Origin: Phycisphaerae bacterium
GTDB taxonomy: Bacteria; Planctomycetota; Phycisphaerae; Tepidisphaerales; Tepidisphaeraceae
Assembly: GCA_014379105.1 (NCBI GenBank)
Contig: JACMML010000093.1
Location: forward strand, 1-40,379
Direction of reading: 5' to 3'
DNA length: 40,379 nucleotides
Positions within the stretch are counted from its first letter, which is position 1, and every line of letters begins with the position of its first letter. The translations under genes and the position numbers were made by a program. Under the pieces are notes generated by a model, which was not told where the DNA came from, ran no database searches, and saw only the letters and a list, made by a program, of their open reading frames with translations. This document shows positions 40,024-40,379 of the stretch, piece after piece.

Positions 40024-40052
40024 TAGCTGCTCCTCAAAAAGTCGAGCGACGC

Positions 40053-40081
40053 AGGATAGAGGGTGACTGTGAACCGTTCAA
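40053..40081 (-). promoter_or_regulatory. Predicted leuB promoter
   Basis: On the minus strand TTGAAC (40081-40076) and TATCCT (40058-40053) are 17 bases apart, about 30 bases ahead of the ATG. It is of the same form as the galU promoter. Confidence 0.5.
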
Positions 40082-40379
40082 CCGTGAACGCAGCGGCGGA
40101 CCGAGGCGTGTAAATTTCCCAGCTTCACGCGCTGGCGATGACATTCGGAACAAACGGTCCATACGAACCGAAAACGGATGTGTGCGCATTAAAAAAGTTG
40201 TGTTCGACATCAGTTTTATCGTTGTGAACATTATCGGATCAGCCTATGGTGCGTTCTCCGTTCGGGCTGGCAAATGCAGTGCGACCGAACGGCAGTCTGG
40301 AGCTTCTCGGCATCCAGACAACTTTAGAAAATGAGCCAAATTGGCGGGTTTTCTGAGGTCATCGCGGCTTGTTGAAAGC

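Noticed and set aside
40034-40231. 65-residue minus-strand frame upstream of leuB
   Set aside because: It covers the predicted leuB promoter and has no recognisable family or ribosome site.

Overview
The window looks like the chromosome of a GC-rich planctomycete, most likely of the Phycisphaerae/Tepidisphaera type. The case rests on gene content: a DUF4159 protein, a prepilin-like protein with a DGH motif of the planctomycetal kind, a HEAT-repeat exported protein, a PPi-type phosphofructokinase, Kdo synthesis (so a lipopolysaccharide outer membrane) and a REP-associated transposase. This placement is inference from families, not from a marker gene. No rRNA, tRNA or CRISPR array was seen.

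Region by region: 1-4091 holds a DUF4159 gene entering from the left edge, a tightly packed minus-strand cluster (lipid kinase, kdsA, moaC) and a divergent lipoprotein. 4209-7478 is a signalling block: a membrane histidine kinase, a single-domain response regulator and a receiver-GGDEF diguanylate cyclase. 7593-13291 has a pseudopilin, galU, an exported amidohydrolase translationally coupled to a GltS-like symporter, and a YhaM-like exonuclease. 13294-13995 is a REPtron-like unit: a Y1 (RAYT) transposase gene between two long palindromes. 14001-17118 has dgkA, a sugar-phosphate isomerase-like gene, a GNAT protein and a glycosyltransferase. 17135-20170 is hisD-hisC-hisB, followed by a broken VapBC-type locus, a small lipoprotein and an aldo/keto reductase. 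21887-27029 has a GIY-YIG protein, PPi-PFK, a Uma2-type protein and accB-DUF1569(x2)-accC.

27161-30857 is the most interesting part. I read it as a single mobile element of about 3.7 kb: GGCTTTGCACAAA-type terminal inverted repeats, a 9-bp target duplication AGTTGGGTT on both sides, TGCACAA repeats inside both ends, and a YREK-signature DDE transposase carrying an N-terminal SWIM zinc finger. It carries passengers: a winged-helix-like gene with an operator palindrome inside its promoter, a 69-bp direct repeat copying that gene's 5' end, a promoter-driven leader with two strong hairpins in front of a 45-residue ORF, a ribbon-helix-helix regulator divergent from the transposase with three identical boxes over both promoters, and a two-helix membrane protein overlapping the transposase stop. 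It sits just upstream of an intact-looking accB promoter.

31254-40023 returns to chromosomal genes: a HEAT-repeat protein with a receiver-like segment, a MATE transporter, yidD-rnpA (with a dispersed repeat supplying the start of rnpA and no rpmH beside it), trxB, an ankyrin protein, a site-2 protease, a hicBA toxin-antitoxin pair and a leuB-like dehydrogenase. Several plausible promoters share a TTGAnn - about 17 nt - TATC(G/C)T layout.
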